Shown: piece after piece, positions 46,793 through 58,107 of the stretch
Position numbering within the stretch: the stretch's first letter is position 1
Layout: each line of letters begins with the position of its first letter
Assembly: GCA_032629725.1 (NCBI GenBank)
Contig: JAFEVB010000008.1
Span: 1,488,001 to 1,552,000 of the forward strand
DNA from: Gremmenia infestans
Taxonomy: Eukaryota; Ascomycota; Leotiomycetes; Helotiales; Hamatocanthoscyphaceae
Length of the DNA: 64,000 bases
Reading direction: 5' to 3'
The notes under the pieces: generated by a model
The model's input: only the letters and a program-made list of their open reading frames with translations
Told to the model about the DNA's origin: nothing
The model's database searches: none
Program-made: the position numbers and the translations under genes

Positions 46793-47061
46793 TTTGTCTT
46801 GCCCTTTGTAATCAAGGTTGCTTGGATAACGACTCGTCATAGTCTGAATTAATCTCTGCCTTGGTTGACATCAGGCCTCTGGGCTAAATGAAAACGCTAG
46901 CGTGAAGGAGACTCTGTTATACTCTGTTCCCATGATAGCCTCGGATTCGAAGCCCTGATTCTCTTGTCCTTTCCCATCAAAAAGATTTCATAACCCAAGC
47001 GCAACATGACAAGCCCCTATCGTAAAGTTACGTCCTCCAAAAAGTCGTGTCTTACATTTCC
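46793..47061. other. Short intergenic region between convergent genes
   Basis: The 3' ends of the SET gene (+) and an MFS gene (-) meet. Nothing recognised. Confidence 0.5.
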
Positions 47062-48776
47062 TTAGTACGCATAAAAGTTCACAGCCTCAGATTCCGTCGC
47101 CCTGATTTCCTTATTCTGTCGTATCAAAATGAACTTCATAAACCAAGCGCAAATAACAACACCAGCCGAGAACCCAATACTGGCAGCCATTGCTGTTCCA
47201 AAGCGCGGGGCGTCCGAGTCCGGCCACAGGTACGGCGTATACACACTAGCAACATTGCCAATGCAATTCGCAAGCGCAACAGCCACAGTCTTTTTCTCGT
47301 TCGTCTGACCAAGCGTAGAAGCAACCCAGCCCATCCCGATATTATTAACGCCGTACGTGGCGCCGACGAATAGCACCATAGCGAAGTATCGCCCGCCTGT
47401 GTTCAATGTCCCCCACGCAACGGCAAAGCCGATTATAGCGAGCGCTTTTGAGATCGTGATGTGCCACGTGCGCTCGTTGTACCGTCCCGATGACCAGGAC
47501 ACGGCGATCGACGCAAATGTCGCTACCAGGTATGGGGGACATGTTAGGAAAAGCGTGACGTTGGTGCTGAAGCCTAGCGTCTTGACAGCAGTTGGCATGA
47601 AGTTCTTAAACCCATTCGCAGACAAGTGCAAGTTGATCATCAAGCAGAACAACCAAGTGCGGTAATCAGTAATCGCCTCCCACAGTCCCGTCACCGTGCT
47701 CGTCCCCGCCCGGCGTCCGGTGATATCGCGCTCGATCCGCGCGTGTGCTAGCTGTCGCTGTGCCGGCGTGAGCCACCACGTATCCAGGGGCGCATTGGGC
47801 AGGAGGAATATCCCCACTATGGCGAAGAAGATGGTGATTACGCCTTGGATTAGGAATAACCATCTCCAGCCCTCCCAACCATGCACGCCGTCAAGACCAG
47901 AGAACACGCCTGCTGAGATGAGCCCGGAGAAGGCGCTGGCTAGCATGTTGCCGGTGTAGAAGATTGACATTCGCGTAGCTACTTCTTTGCGAGTGTAGAA
48001 TTGACTGATCATGTATAGCGCGCCAGGGTAGAACTGAATAGCATGTTAGCGGGGTCTTCGTATAGTTGCCCTTTGGCTAAACTTACTGGTGCTTCCACGA
48101 CTCCGAGGAGGAAACGCACAGCGAGCATGCTGTGATAATCTTTGACGAGGCACGTCAAGGTAGAGACAAGAGCCCACGCCATCATGAACCCTGGAGATAT
48201 AGTTAGTATGGTTTGATATTAAGGATATGATATGATATCATATGATATCATATGATATCATATGATATCATATCATAGAGAATGACAAACCTCCCATGAA
48301 CCATGCTGGCTTGACTCTGTTGAGAATCATATTCGACGGCACCTGTCCCAACAAATACCCCACGAACAGAATCGAAACAAGAGTATTGTACTGCGTGCCC
48401 TTGAGCTTTAAATCCTTGTCCATCCCATTTAGCTTGGCATTAATCATCGCATTCCTATCGAGGAAGTTCAGGAAGTACATGATCCATAGAATCGGCTACC
48501 CAAACACAACACAATGATTAGCTACAATCACTCTCTCATAGATGGCGAACTTTCGCTTTGCTGGATGAACACGGCACGACTTACCATCATGATCCAATCT
48601 ATCTTCCGCACAAGAGCGATCTCAAGCGGGTCCGTTTTCGCATACGCACCAAACCGATCCGCGCCCTCTCTCACCACAACCGGCTTCTCAGGATCCAGTA
48701 TCGACGGTTCGCGTTTATCATCCACATGCTCAACTGCCTCCATAGTGGCTTTCTCGTCCATCACAGCACTGCCCAT
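47062..48776 (-). CDS. MFS transporter, ACS/Dal5-TNA1-like (candidate aldonate importer)
   Basis: Anion:cation symporter family permease, 490 aa, exons 48776-48585, 48495-48291, 48190-48087 and 48033-47062. TM1 is ILWIMYFLNFLDRNAMINAK. Next come GYLLGQVPSNMILNRVKPAW, VRFLLGVVEAPFYPGALYMI and the post-TM6 block GWEGWRWLFLIQGVITIFFA. The second half has GATYGVNNIGMGWVASTLGQ and CIGNVASVYTPYLWP. The acidic 60-residue N-terminus and C-terminal tail are cytosolic. Family members carry monocarboxylates, vitamins or sugar acids, including galacturonate and galactonate in fungi and bacteria. It is the first of six consecutive genes whose enzymes fit sugar-acid breakdown, so I infer an aldonate substrate. 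Intron 2 contains a palindromic TATGATATCA repeat. Confidence 0.85.
48224..48278. repeat. Palindromic (TATGATATCA)n repeat inside an MFS intron
   Basis: About five tandem copies of a 10-mer that is nearly its own reverse complement (TATGATATCA and TGATATCATA). The whole tract can fold back into an AT hairpin. It lies within the 100-bp second intron of the MFS gene, between the donor at 48290 and the acceptor at 48191. Confidence 0.9.
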
Positions 48777-49811
48777 TGTATCGTGAGCGTAAGCGTCAGT
48801 CGTTTGGAGATAAGGATAAGATAAAAGCTCAAGCCCAGCCTAGTCAATCAATCAAGAAAGACTTGAAATAAGGTGAACTGAACTGAACTGAAGTGAAGTA
48901 TTCAAAAGCTACTCGCAATCAAAGACCCAAAGCTATAGCTAGCACTGAGGTTGATCAGCTTTTGTAGAAGGAATAACGGATGGATGGATGGAATGTAATG
49001 TAGATTGTATGTCGGCTACGCAGGATATATACTGCGAGTAGGGACCATAGGTATATAATGCCAAGTTGGAAACCCACCTGCATCTCGCGCGCGTGGGGAA
49101 AGCTTAGCCACCCCATGGGGTATCGAATTGCTGCTGGCCAAGCTGCCAGGCAAGGTCCGGATACTTTTCCGTTACATTGGTTCAAACTGAGGAGGTGGGC
49201 TGGGATGGGTTGGGCAAGCTGCCTTGGGACTGGAACTGGGAAAGCTTGTTACCCCGCACGCACCAGCATGCTGCTTGATCCTGGGGTGTTATTATTTGTT
49301 TTCCGGGGCGGGTACAGGTACCCCAGCTTCTCGAAATGTAACGTTTTGATTTGAGTAGACTGATAACTCGACATGTTACTTTCCTACTGGTTGCTCGGGT
49401 GTTTCTATCTTACTCGTATGGCTTCTTCGGATTGATGTGCGGGAGCAGTGAGAGAGTGAGTGAGTGAGTGAGTGAGTGAGTGCATAGTGAAGTGAGATTA
49501 TCATGTGCCCGTTTTCAATCCAGGGGAAGTAGGGTCACAATAGGGAGAAGGCTTGGCGGGACGTCCCCGGAAATTGGCAGATTTAGTGCGTGGGGATGCT
49601 GTTTCCCCACAATTCAATCCTGGTGAAGAACCGACAGTGGGGGTACTTTTAAGCAGCCTCCAAAACATTGTGTGATTTAAGGTCTCGAGAAAACCGAGAC
49701 TTAGTACCTCTCCATCAATGGTTGGTATATAGCAATTACTTTTGCATCATTTTGTAAGCCTGTGAAGAGAATGGCCGTATCATATGCGTTAAGTCATACT
49801 CGTATTTCCTT
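48777..49811. other. Intergenic region between MFS and triose-kinase genes
   Basis: 1 kb, both flanking genes on the minus strand. It contains the MFS promoter and a (GAGT)n tract at 49451-49482. The frames at 48955-49354 have no support. Confidence 0.5.
49451..49482. repeat. (GAGT)n microsatellite
   Basis: About eight copies of GAGT/GTGA, intergenic. Confidence 0.9.
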
Positions 49812-51722
49812 TCATAACCCTTGCGCAAGACCTTCTAGTAAGCAGAGAACCCCTTCCGCACCTGGGTCAGGGACAATAGCCCACGCCTTCTCTTCCACAT
49901 AGACCGCTCTTCCAAACGCAGCTTTCATCCCTTTCGTAGCCTCTACCCCCGACTTTGCCTTCGCAACCGCCTTTTCCAGCCCCTCGCCATTTGCAAAACA
50001 CTCGATGAAAGGTTCCAGCGCATCCATCAGCGTTCGGTCGCCCTTTCTCGCGGGAGTTGCCAACTGTAGCTGTGACAGCGCTGTCTTGGCTGCACGACCC
50101 CATGTGTCGGAGTCAAGATTATGAATGGAAGATGGCAGTATGCGTAGTGATGAAGCTAAGCCCGCGAAAAAGATACTGTAGATTGCGCCAGATGTGCCAT
50201 CCATGTTGTCTTCTATCACATTGGCGAGATGAAGCAGGGTGATGAGAGCGTCCGGATTCACGTCTTTGGAGTCGAGAAAAGCTAGAACCGCTTCGGCTCC
50301 TCGGGCAAGAGTTGTCCCACAATCTCCATCTCCGACAATGGTGTCTGAGTGCGTTATACGCGGTTCGGCAGCAATAACGTTCTTGCAGGCTTGGGAGACT
50401 TTGCTTTTGAAAGAAGAAACGTCCACTGCGATATTTGTTAGTCTTGGCTAGACAACAAGGTGATCTGAACCTACATTTGAATCCGCTCTCAATTGTGACT
50501 TCCAAGGCTTTTGGTTCATTCAAGGCAGAGACTTGGCGTGAGCTCTGGGTTTTGTTTTCCCATACAGAGGGAGCAAATGAAGGTCCACACCAACCCACTG
50601 CACTTGTTGGGGCATCAATATATTCGACCATTTTTGATGTAGCTTTAAGCAAAGTGATGCTAAAGCCCGGACCATCGAGACTGGTCATAAAAGTCCCCGA
50701 CAGAACTCTACATATCGTGATATTGCGAGTTTCTGAAAGAATTGTTAGCATCATCGCTACCTGTCTCCATAGACAAAATCTTACTCAATGCTACCACAAC
50801 ACTTTTCGTGATCGCTCCCATTTCTATGACCGAAACTCCTCCAAGATTGTTCACAAGAAGCACAATCTTCTCCGCATCCTGCATATCCACAAAAGCACGA
50901 TCTGGATCATTCATACTCAAAAGCTGGCTGAGCATCATCTCAATCAAAGAATGCAAGTCAGGCTGGGGACTCAAAACCTGAGACCCAGATTCATTGTGGA
51001 TGCCCATACCAAGTTCGAGCTGTTCACTCTTTGGGTCAGAAAAGCCATTTGCAACCTCGCGACCTGGAATATGCACATGACCTAGTGATGCCCCAACTGT
51101 GACCAAGTTAGAAGCTATGAGCCTTCCCATGCTGGTGAGTTCCTCGAAAGATACGGCTGGCTTCTTGTTCATTGCCCCCAGAATTTTGTTGACCAGGACA
51201 GTTCCCGCCAGACCCCTCCTTCCAACCTTTCCGCTTTTCTCTCGGCCAACAGAGACATCATCGCCAACCACGATAATCTCGACCTTTGCTCCATACTTTG
51301 CTCTGGCTTTCTCGGCAGCGAGATGGAAATGAAAAATGTCTCCTGTGTAGTTCATGATAACGAGAATGGTCCCGGCTTTTCCACCGACGCGCGCAATAGT
51401 GTTGACGATTTGAGAGACATTTGGTGATGCAAAGATGGAGCCAGAGATGGTTGCTGTCAGAAGTCCTTCACCTACATACCCAGCATGTGCTGGCTCATGG
51501 CCTGCACCGCCACCTGCAATCAAAGTGACATTGGCTGCAGGATTGTGGTCTGAGAGAAATATTGCTATGTATGGTCAGCTTTGTTCGGTCATATATTTAT
51601 AAAAGGTTTCAAGTACCTTTATTGATCTTATCAAACCGCAAAGTGGGATTTGTAAGTGTTAAGCTCTCTAGAGAGTCCAAAACGAGATTTTCTGCGTCGT
51701 GGGTGAAGTGTCTAGTCGACAT
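49812..51722 (-). CDS. dak: Dihydroxyacetone / glyceraldehyde kinase (DAK)
   Basis: ATP-dependent triokinase (single-chain DhaK-DhaL type), phosphorylating dihydroxyacetone and, in this class, D-glyceraldehyde. Exons 51722-51617, 51564-50785, 50732-50475 and 50425-49812 give 585 aa, the usual size. The DhaK domain has GGGAGHEPAHAGYVGEG, IVMNYTGDIFHF-like ILVIMNYTGDIFHFHLAAEK, and ASLGHVHIPGR with the substrate-binding His. It continues through TFMTSLDGPGFSITLLK. The DhaL domain begins at about residue 395, with DTIVGDGDCGTTLARGAEAV (Mg/ATP Asp cluster) and EDNMDGTSGAIYSIFFAGLA. The linker between domains is encoded at the exon 3/4 junction. In context it would turn triose released by the aldolase four genes away into a glycolytic triose phosphate. 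Both domains appear intact. Confidence 0.93.
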
Positions 51723-52125
51723 TATACTGATTATTACCGGAAGTAGCTTAAGTGTTTGTGGCCTTTGAAAAGTGGAACAACTGCCCCTTAGGGGATGATA
51801 GTCATTGATATGTATGGACTTTACTATGGGTATAATGTACGGGGGAAGTCGGATGATTCCTGGTATTCAAAGGCCTGTGAGACAGTCGACTATCCGGTAT
51901 GGCCCCGCACTTGGTCTTTTCCGGTCGTCAGGGCCTAGTGAACTTTTCTGGCTCAATTCACAGCATCGCACCCCAAAGTCCATCAGCGGGAAAATGTATA
52001 GGCTTGGTGAATCAGCTTGGCAACAGCCCCCCTACATCAGTTCCGGTGTTCTCATCCCAAGGTCGGTTAGGATCGCCCATAAACATAAAATCGAGCCCAC
52101 CTACTCCAGCGGTTACCTGTAGATA
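51723..52125. other. Promoter region of the triose-kinase gene
   Basis: 400 bp between minus-strand genes; no coding feature supported. Confidence 0.5.
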
Positions 52126-54695
52126 TCAGCTCAGCAGATGAAAAGCATTGTCCAGTTGAATTACCAATGAATCAAACTCTCCCCAACTGGTCAAGTCCGC
52201 CATGAGACTTGACGGGGTCGTCGCGTTCTGTACGCCACCAAACATTGTTCCGTCCGAGATATCCGGGATTAAATCGCCGCCGACGGCAGACCCAGGTAGT
52301 GGCGGCTGATTTGCACGGTTGATTTGGCCTGAAAATGTTGATGCCTGGAAAACTGTTGAATCCCGTTGAAGCGTTGACGCCATATCCGGGTTGGTATCTT
52401 GTGACTCTAGTTGCTGTTGTGTTTGTTTCACCGCTTCGAGTCGCAATTCTTCAAGTACAACGCTGTATCTTTGAGCCAGAGATTCATTCTCTGCTATCGA
52501 TGATATTTGAGTCTGGCACTTCTTTGCAGCATCTATATAGGACTGGTACTTATCTTGTGGGGTATGTCGCTGTTGAATTGCGTATACGTAAAGTACAACA
52601 ACGGCACAGAATGCGAAATAATGAGTAAACTGGTAAAGTTAGCTAGAATTTTCGTCGGTCAGGTGAGATACATAGCATACCCAGAATGCACGGTATATTT
52701 GCTGTCCCTCAGTTAAATCATTCACGATAGCAGCAATATGCATTGCTGCACTGAGGCATTCGCCAACATTCTTGTCCATATCTGGCGTTCCGGGTGCTCC
52801 TCGAGGACGTGAATTTCTGCTATTTAGACTTGCAAAATTGCTCAAGAGAAAAGGTCGGTGGACCAGGATAAGTGCATGGTAATAAGCAAGATTCAAGACA
52901 TTACGTTGGCGCTGAAAAAGTGGGATGAGTAATGAGGTATCAACACCTTCATCCAAAAATCTGGAGAGCCCTTGGCGCCAATGAAGTAAATCTTCGGAAT
53001 ACTTCGTACTTAATGTAACCCGAACTTGTAAGGAAGGGGGTTTAATAGGGTAGAGATCGCGTAGGATGTGACTGATGATTTTCGCAAGTCTATATATTGC
53101 GTGAGACGGACGCTATGAATTAAGAGAGAGGGACTCACGTGTTATGAGCAACAGATGCCATCATTATAGACTGAGATCTTGTATTACCGATGTTGATATG
53201 TTGTGGGGTGAGGTCTGAATCATTTACAATCATCGGAAGGTCCTATTTGGGTACAATTAACAAGTTTGTGCATTAAATTCAGGGAGCACCCACTTGATCA
53301 ATATCGTCGTCGTGAAAAGTACGTGGTCTCCCAAGAGCAGCACTTAGATAGTTGTCGAGACCGTAAGCACACCAGAATACTCGCTTTCGACATTCAAGCT
53401 CCACTAGATCTATCCCATTGGAATTTTCCACGCGTCGTTTTCGATGTATCCCAATCGCAAGTAAAAGGTGTGCAGTGGTGCCGAAAAGACTCCAGCAATG
53501 GTTAACACGCGATTGGGATAAGAGATAGAAGCATTGACATAGTCGTGCCTGGACGCTAGTCAAACGAATCTCGCCCGTCTCAGATGCGAGCTGATGATCA
53601 GCAGCTTGAAAATATCGAGCACTGCCGTAATTAGCCTCATTTTCTTGTGAAATGTCGGCCATTGCTTACCTGGTATCTACACTGTTTGACACTGACGCAC
53701 CTGGCATATACTCCTTTGCCTGGGCAAAGACCATGAAGAGCAGAGCTGTCTTCTCTTTGGCACCAACCTTTTGTCGCATTACCCCAAGGTTTTCGTAGAA
53801 TTCTTCCAGCCACGCTTCAACAGTGGGACGATGGAGAAATCGATGTGTTGCTACTGCAAATTCAAAATACCTTGCCACAAGCCTCTGGGCATCGGCTTTT
53901 GGTGGAAGGACAAAAAGCGACGAATCAAATTCTGGCAACGGAGCATCTCCAAATGTGAAGATGGAAGAATTTTGAGTAAAGGATATTTTCTCGTGTAGTT
54001 TCTTTTGGACTCTCAGGAGGAACGAGACGCCAGATGACGGACCAACATAATGTCCCTGGAGATCCGTTTGTGACGGCTCAGGTGAGTTGCGAGATGATTG
54101 ACCTCTTGATTCTACATGCTGAGCTCTGGGGAGGTGCAGGTGGCCTGTATCCCTTGTGCTCCCACGATACTGAGCTTGCACCAGCTGGTCGTTAATGGGA
54201 CTTGGCAACGAGTTCATCTCATGGGGCTCTCGCTGGATCTGCATTGGTGCTTCAGCAGGTCCAGCAATAGTCGCCATGCTTACAGGACCTATGGCTGCAG
54301 GTTGGTCGGTCCTTTCGGGGAAAATGGACGGAACCCGGCCCCGTGTGTATGCAGCGGTAAATTCACAATTCTTTCCAGAGCGGGTGCAAAGAATGCATGG
54401 TTGTCTCCCACTACACCGAGTCTTTTTCCTACCATAATTGTTAGCGTTTATTGAGCTACCCGGTCTCTGTGGATCAGAGCAGAACATATCCCCCCTACTT
54501 CTTGCATCGATCACACGCCCGGGTTGCCCGCGAGCGCTCCGCGTCGTCCTTTTTCTGTCGTTTAGCAGACGGCGGGTGAGATGTATTTCTATCCTCATTC
54601 ATAATTGGCGAAGAGGCTTGCTGTAACGTATCAGGGTCATCCGCTATGGTGGCAGTTTGCTGAGTTGAGAGTATAAACGGTGAAGGTCGAAACAT
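52126..54695 (-). CDS. Zn2Cys6 transcription factor (likely regulator of the sugar-acid cluster)
   Basis: Nuclear DNA-binding regulator, 766 aa in six exons: 54695-54499, 54428-53670, 53621-53294, 53242-53139, 53089-52681 and 52629-52126. The binuclear zinc cluster spans the first junction: CDRCKKKKTRCSGRQPC then ILCTRSGKNC. A Lys/Arg nuclear signal (KRQKKDDAERSRATR) precedes it. The Fungal_trans middle domain includes LVARYFEFAVATHRFLHRP, CQCFYLLSQSRVNHCWSLFG, ELECRKRVFWCAYGLDNYLS and AALGRPRTFHDDDIDQ. A Gln-rich helix (EAVKQTQQQLESQ) and a short acidic C-terminus follow. It sits in the middle of the presumed aldonate cluster, 200 bp from the dehydratase gene, so local control of these genes is a natural inference. 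Binding sites (CGG triplets) were not defined. Confidence 0.9.
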
Positions 54696-54891
54696 TCGGA
54701 TAAGCGCAAAGTGTTACACGCACACCAATTAACTCACTTCTCACGCACCGATGGCGGGGTAATGCGGGGTAGATGCCTGCTATTACTGTATTTACATATT
54801 TACATTAGAAATTTCACTCCAAAGTAGATCAAGACATCGAGTGTGCAATATCTATTGGGTGATCAAACAGTATTACTCGTGGTTCATCTTG

Positions 54892-56185
54892 TTACCACTC
54901 TCTCACTTCTCCGCCAGGTCCAATAAAACCCGGACTTACCCAAGCTTTGGCATCCTTTGAGAACTTTCGCACCTGCTCTTCGTCCACCTCAATCCCTAGT
55001 CCAGGTCCTTTCATCAAATCAATATAACCACCAGTGACCTTCCAAACTTCCGGGTTGTGCGTGTAGCTAGTCAAATCCTGACTTCCAGCATTGTAATGGA
55101 TTCCGAGACTCATCTCCTGGATAACAAAGTTCGGAGTTGCAGCAGCAATTTGGACATTTGCAGCTAGAGCAATTGGTCCAAGTGGGCAATGAGGTGCCAG
55201 TGCTACGTCGTAGGTCTCAGCCATGGCGGCAATCCTACGCATCTCAGAGATGCCTCCACAATGACTGATATCTGGTTGCAAGATATCCACTGCTCCTGAC
55301 TCCAAAAAAGGGCGGATTTCCCATCGGCTGTGCAGACGCTCGCCAAGAGCAATTGGTGAGGTGGTTAATTGTGAGAGTGCTTTAATGGCATCGGGATGCT
55401 CTGATAATAAGGGTTCCTCGATGAACAAAGGACGGTGTGGTTCAAGTGCTTTTGCGAGCTGTTTCGCCATTGGCTTGTGCACCCGTCCATGGAAATCGAT
55501 GCCCGCGTCCATGCCAAGAGCCTTGACGGCTTTTAACCTCTCAACGCAATCGTCCAGAGCAGATGGAGAGTCCAACCAGCCCAAATCCTCTGTTCCGTTC
55601 ATTTTCACGGAAGTGAAGCCTTGAGCTTTCCTCGCTTCGCTATATCGAGTCAGCACGCACCTTGCGGGAAAGATGATAAACTGACGCTTGGGCTGCAATA
55701 TCCGAGGGCCGGTCTCCTCCAATCCAGGCGTAGACCTTTATTTTGTCTCTGACTTTGCCACCGAGCAGCTGATATATCGGGACACCCAACTTCCTGGCTG
55801 CACACAACTTTAGCAAGAAGGAAACAATCTTACTATGAAGCCATACCTTTTAGATCCCATAATGCAATATCAATTCCGGCCAAAGCACTCATGAGAACCG
55901 GGCCGCCTCTATAGAACCCAATCCTATAGGAAGTTTGCCAGATGTGCTCAATGTCGCTGCAACTGATATCAGCTACATATACGGGGACTAGAAGGTCAAA
56001 ACAACTCACTCGGCATCCATTCCCGTATAACGTTCAATATATGCATCTAAGCAGCCCTCCACAGCATTCGTATGACCTTCTAAAGATGCTTCACCCCACC
56101 CTACGTTCCCGGCATCATCGGTAATCTTGACGAACAACCACCGTGGTGGAACACGAAAGTATTCGATCAGTGCTATTTTCGGCAT
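54892..56185 (-). CDS. Enolase-superfamily aldonate dehydratase, D-galactonate dehydratase-like
   Basis: Mandelate-racemase/muconate-lactonizing family enzyme that removes water from an aldonic acid to give a 2-keto-3-deoxy acid. Exons 56185-56010, 55956-55847, 55797-55686 and 55639-54892 yield 381 aa, matching bacterial DgoD (about 382 aa). The N-terminal cap has RVPPRWLFVKITDDAGNVGW then GEASLEGHTNAVEGC. Next is YRGGPVLMSALAGIDIALWD. The barrel has KVYAWIGGDRPSDIA, KMNGTEDLGW, the Mg ligand and base region GIDFHGRVHKPMAK, FIEEPLL, ALGERLHSRWE, DILQPDISHCGG and the catalytic His in APHCPLGPIALAAN. The C-terminus IQEMSLGIHYNAG is as in DgoD. Substrate is inferred from family similarity; related sugar acids remain possible. 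Confidence 0.9.
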
Positions 56186-56556
56186 TTTGTATTGCTGATA
56201 CGGAATGTCACCTTGTTTTTAGATCAGTATCGCGGACCTCTATGTTCACGTCTTATATGGCGGGGGAAAAGGTTGAAGTTCGGATGTAGATCTCCCGCTA
56301 GGCCGAAGATAGTCGGATAACTTGCCTTGAATTGCACATGGCAGTTGTCACCGGAAGCTATAGTAAGCGGGGGTTGGAGTTCCGGTTTTTGGTGAGAGCT
56401 TGGAAACATAAATATGGAAAACATGGAACCTCGGAAGCGAGACTGAATACGGGTCATGCCCGGGGAGTACCAGGAGGCTTACACCCGAGTTCTTTGATCA
56501 TTGAGCAAGGAAACATGAATATCAAGCTACATTGTTTAGGTGGCAAGTACATTGTT
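56186..56556. other. Promoter region of the dehydratase gene
   Basis: 370 bp between tandem minus-strand genes. Contains a few CGG triplets, but no clear paired site. No coding feature. Confidence 0.5.
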
Positions 56557-57869
56557 TTAAGAAGTAGCTTTCAACTTTCGCTGGGCTGCTTTCCAGTCCT
56601 CCACACTTTTCTTCAAGCTCTCCGGTCCGACTTCACCAAAGATATCGACACCTAATCGGGCCGGGAAGTTATACCTAGTATGGCTATCTAGTGCTGTGAT
56701 CTTGTCAAAGACGTGTTTTGGAAGCTCGAACTCTAACGGTTGAGTTAGAAACATTGCCAGCTAGAATAATCACATGGGTTTTACCTTCAAAGTTGTCCTT
56801 GATTCTCGACGCTGTGACACTTTTCGGAAGCACAACAGTGCCGCGCTGTACAGCCCAATTGATCAAGAGTTGAGCTGGTTGCCTGTTCAATTCCTTGGCT
56901 AGAGCAATGACGGTGGGATCATCCACTGCTCTTGGTAGGTTGTAAATATTGTTTCCAAGTGGACTGTACGCTGCTACGACTATGCCTTTCTGCTTCGACC
57001 ATTCTAACAGCTTCGGTTGCTGCAAGTACGCATGCGCCTCAATCTGGTTGACTGCAGGCGGGATGATTGCTCTTGTTGGGCATCAGAACAGCTCAGTACA
57101 TTACAGGAATTAAACTCACGTCTGTAGAAGGGTCTCGATCTTCTCTTGCGTGAAATTACTGACACCAATGCTTCGAACTTTGCCTTTCTTGACAAGAGCT
57201 TCTATAGCTTTCCATGTATCAGCTATTGGCACATCGATGACGGAAATTTGCTCGGTGGTTGGGTCGACTGGGAATCGTTCGCTGGACTTGGGGAACGCAA
57301 CAGGCCAATGGATCTTCAACAGTCAATTCTTGTCGCATCGGTCAAAGAGGGATTTCTTACAAGATATAAATCAACATAATCCGTTTGGAGGTCTTTCAAG
57401 GTTGCGTCAAGAGCTGGTTCAACATCCTCTGGCTTGTGGTCGGTATTCCATAGCTTTCCAGTGATCTATTCGTCTCAGCGAGCGAGATTGTTGCGGTGGA
57501 TTGTCGCAACACTTACAAATATTGAATCTCGGTCCACTCCTGAAGCTTTGATTCCATCTCCCACTTCTGCTTCATTCCCATATACTGCTGCTGCGTCGAT
57601 ATGGCGATAACCGAGTTTTAGTGCAGCCGCTACAGCGTCTTTGACTTCGTTTGGCTTTGATTGCTGCAAGTAAAAAAAAGTCAGTCGCGAGAAAATTCAG
57701 GTAAATCTCGCTTTGCTTCAAAGCGCTCAAATCTCGGCGAAATATAACATATTGTTCTGCATTCTAGGTGCTAAGATTCTCAGAAGCTCGTGGAACTGAC
57801 CCATGTGCCCAATCCAACAGCGGGGATGCTATGCCCCGAATTCAGCTTAAACGAACGATTCGATGTCAT
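56557..57869 (-). CDS. Aldo/keto reductase (candidate glyceraldehyde reductase)
   Basis: NAD(P)H-dependent (beta/alpha)8 carbonyl reductase of the AKR superfamily, 325 aa. Six exons: 57869-57801, 57663-57517, 57465-57361, 57313-57120, 57071-56785 and 56732-56557, all in phase. The start gives MTSNRSFKLNSGHSIPAVGL. The catalytic tetrad is visible: Asp and Tyr in YRHIDAAAVYGNEAEVG, Lys in ITGKLWNT, His in YLIHWPVAF. Later blocks are KGKVRSIGVSNFTQEKIE, NQIEAHAYLQQPKL, VAAYSPLG and QLLINWAVQRGTVVLPKSV (cofactor loop), with DNFE nearby. Fungal relatives include Gld1/GaaD/LarA, which reduce L-glyceraldehyde to glycerol in galacturonate catabolism. It is divergent from, and 240 bp away from, the aldolase gene, which fits a role on the triose product. 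Upstream oxidation-reduction of the sugar is the alternative. Confidence 0.9.
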
Positions 57870-58107
57870 CGCGATGGTTGATTTAGAAATATGAATTTGA
57901 ATACCGATTTTGGAATAAGAAAATACTTTTAATGAAATACTAAACGCTGTCGGCCGTCCCGGACGCGATTCATGGCAACTTATCCGATAGCTACAGGCTT
58001 TTCCGTACCCCGCATTCACAGCTGATAGTGGGGGATGCAGGGGATAAAAGGTCTATCACGCTGTGTTAAATCTTCAAGACTCCACGCTTTCATCAGTTTC
58101 CAAAAAA
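57870..58107. promoter_or_regulatory. Shared divergent promoter of reductase and aldolase genes
   Basis: Only about 240 bp separate the two start regions, so both genes probably share control elements. A CGG-rich segment (CGGCCGTCCCGG at 57951-57962) contains CGG triplets in both orientations, a pattern recognised by Zn2Cys6 factors. This is suggestive only. Confidence 0.4.

Noticed and set aside
47062..48776. Assigning the MFS gene specifically as a galactonate transporter
   Set aside because: ACS-family sequence does not reveal substrate by eye; only the gene context supports it, so it stays a candidate.
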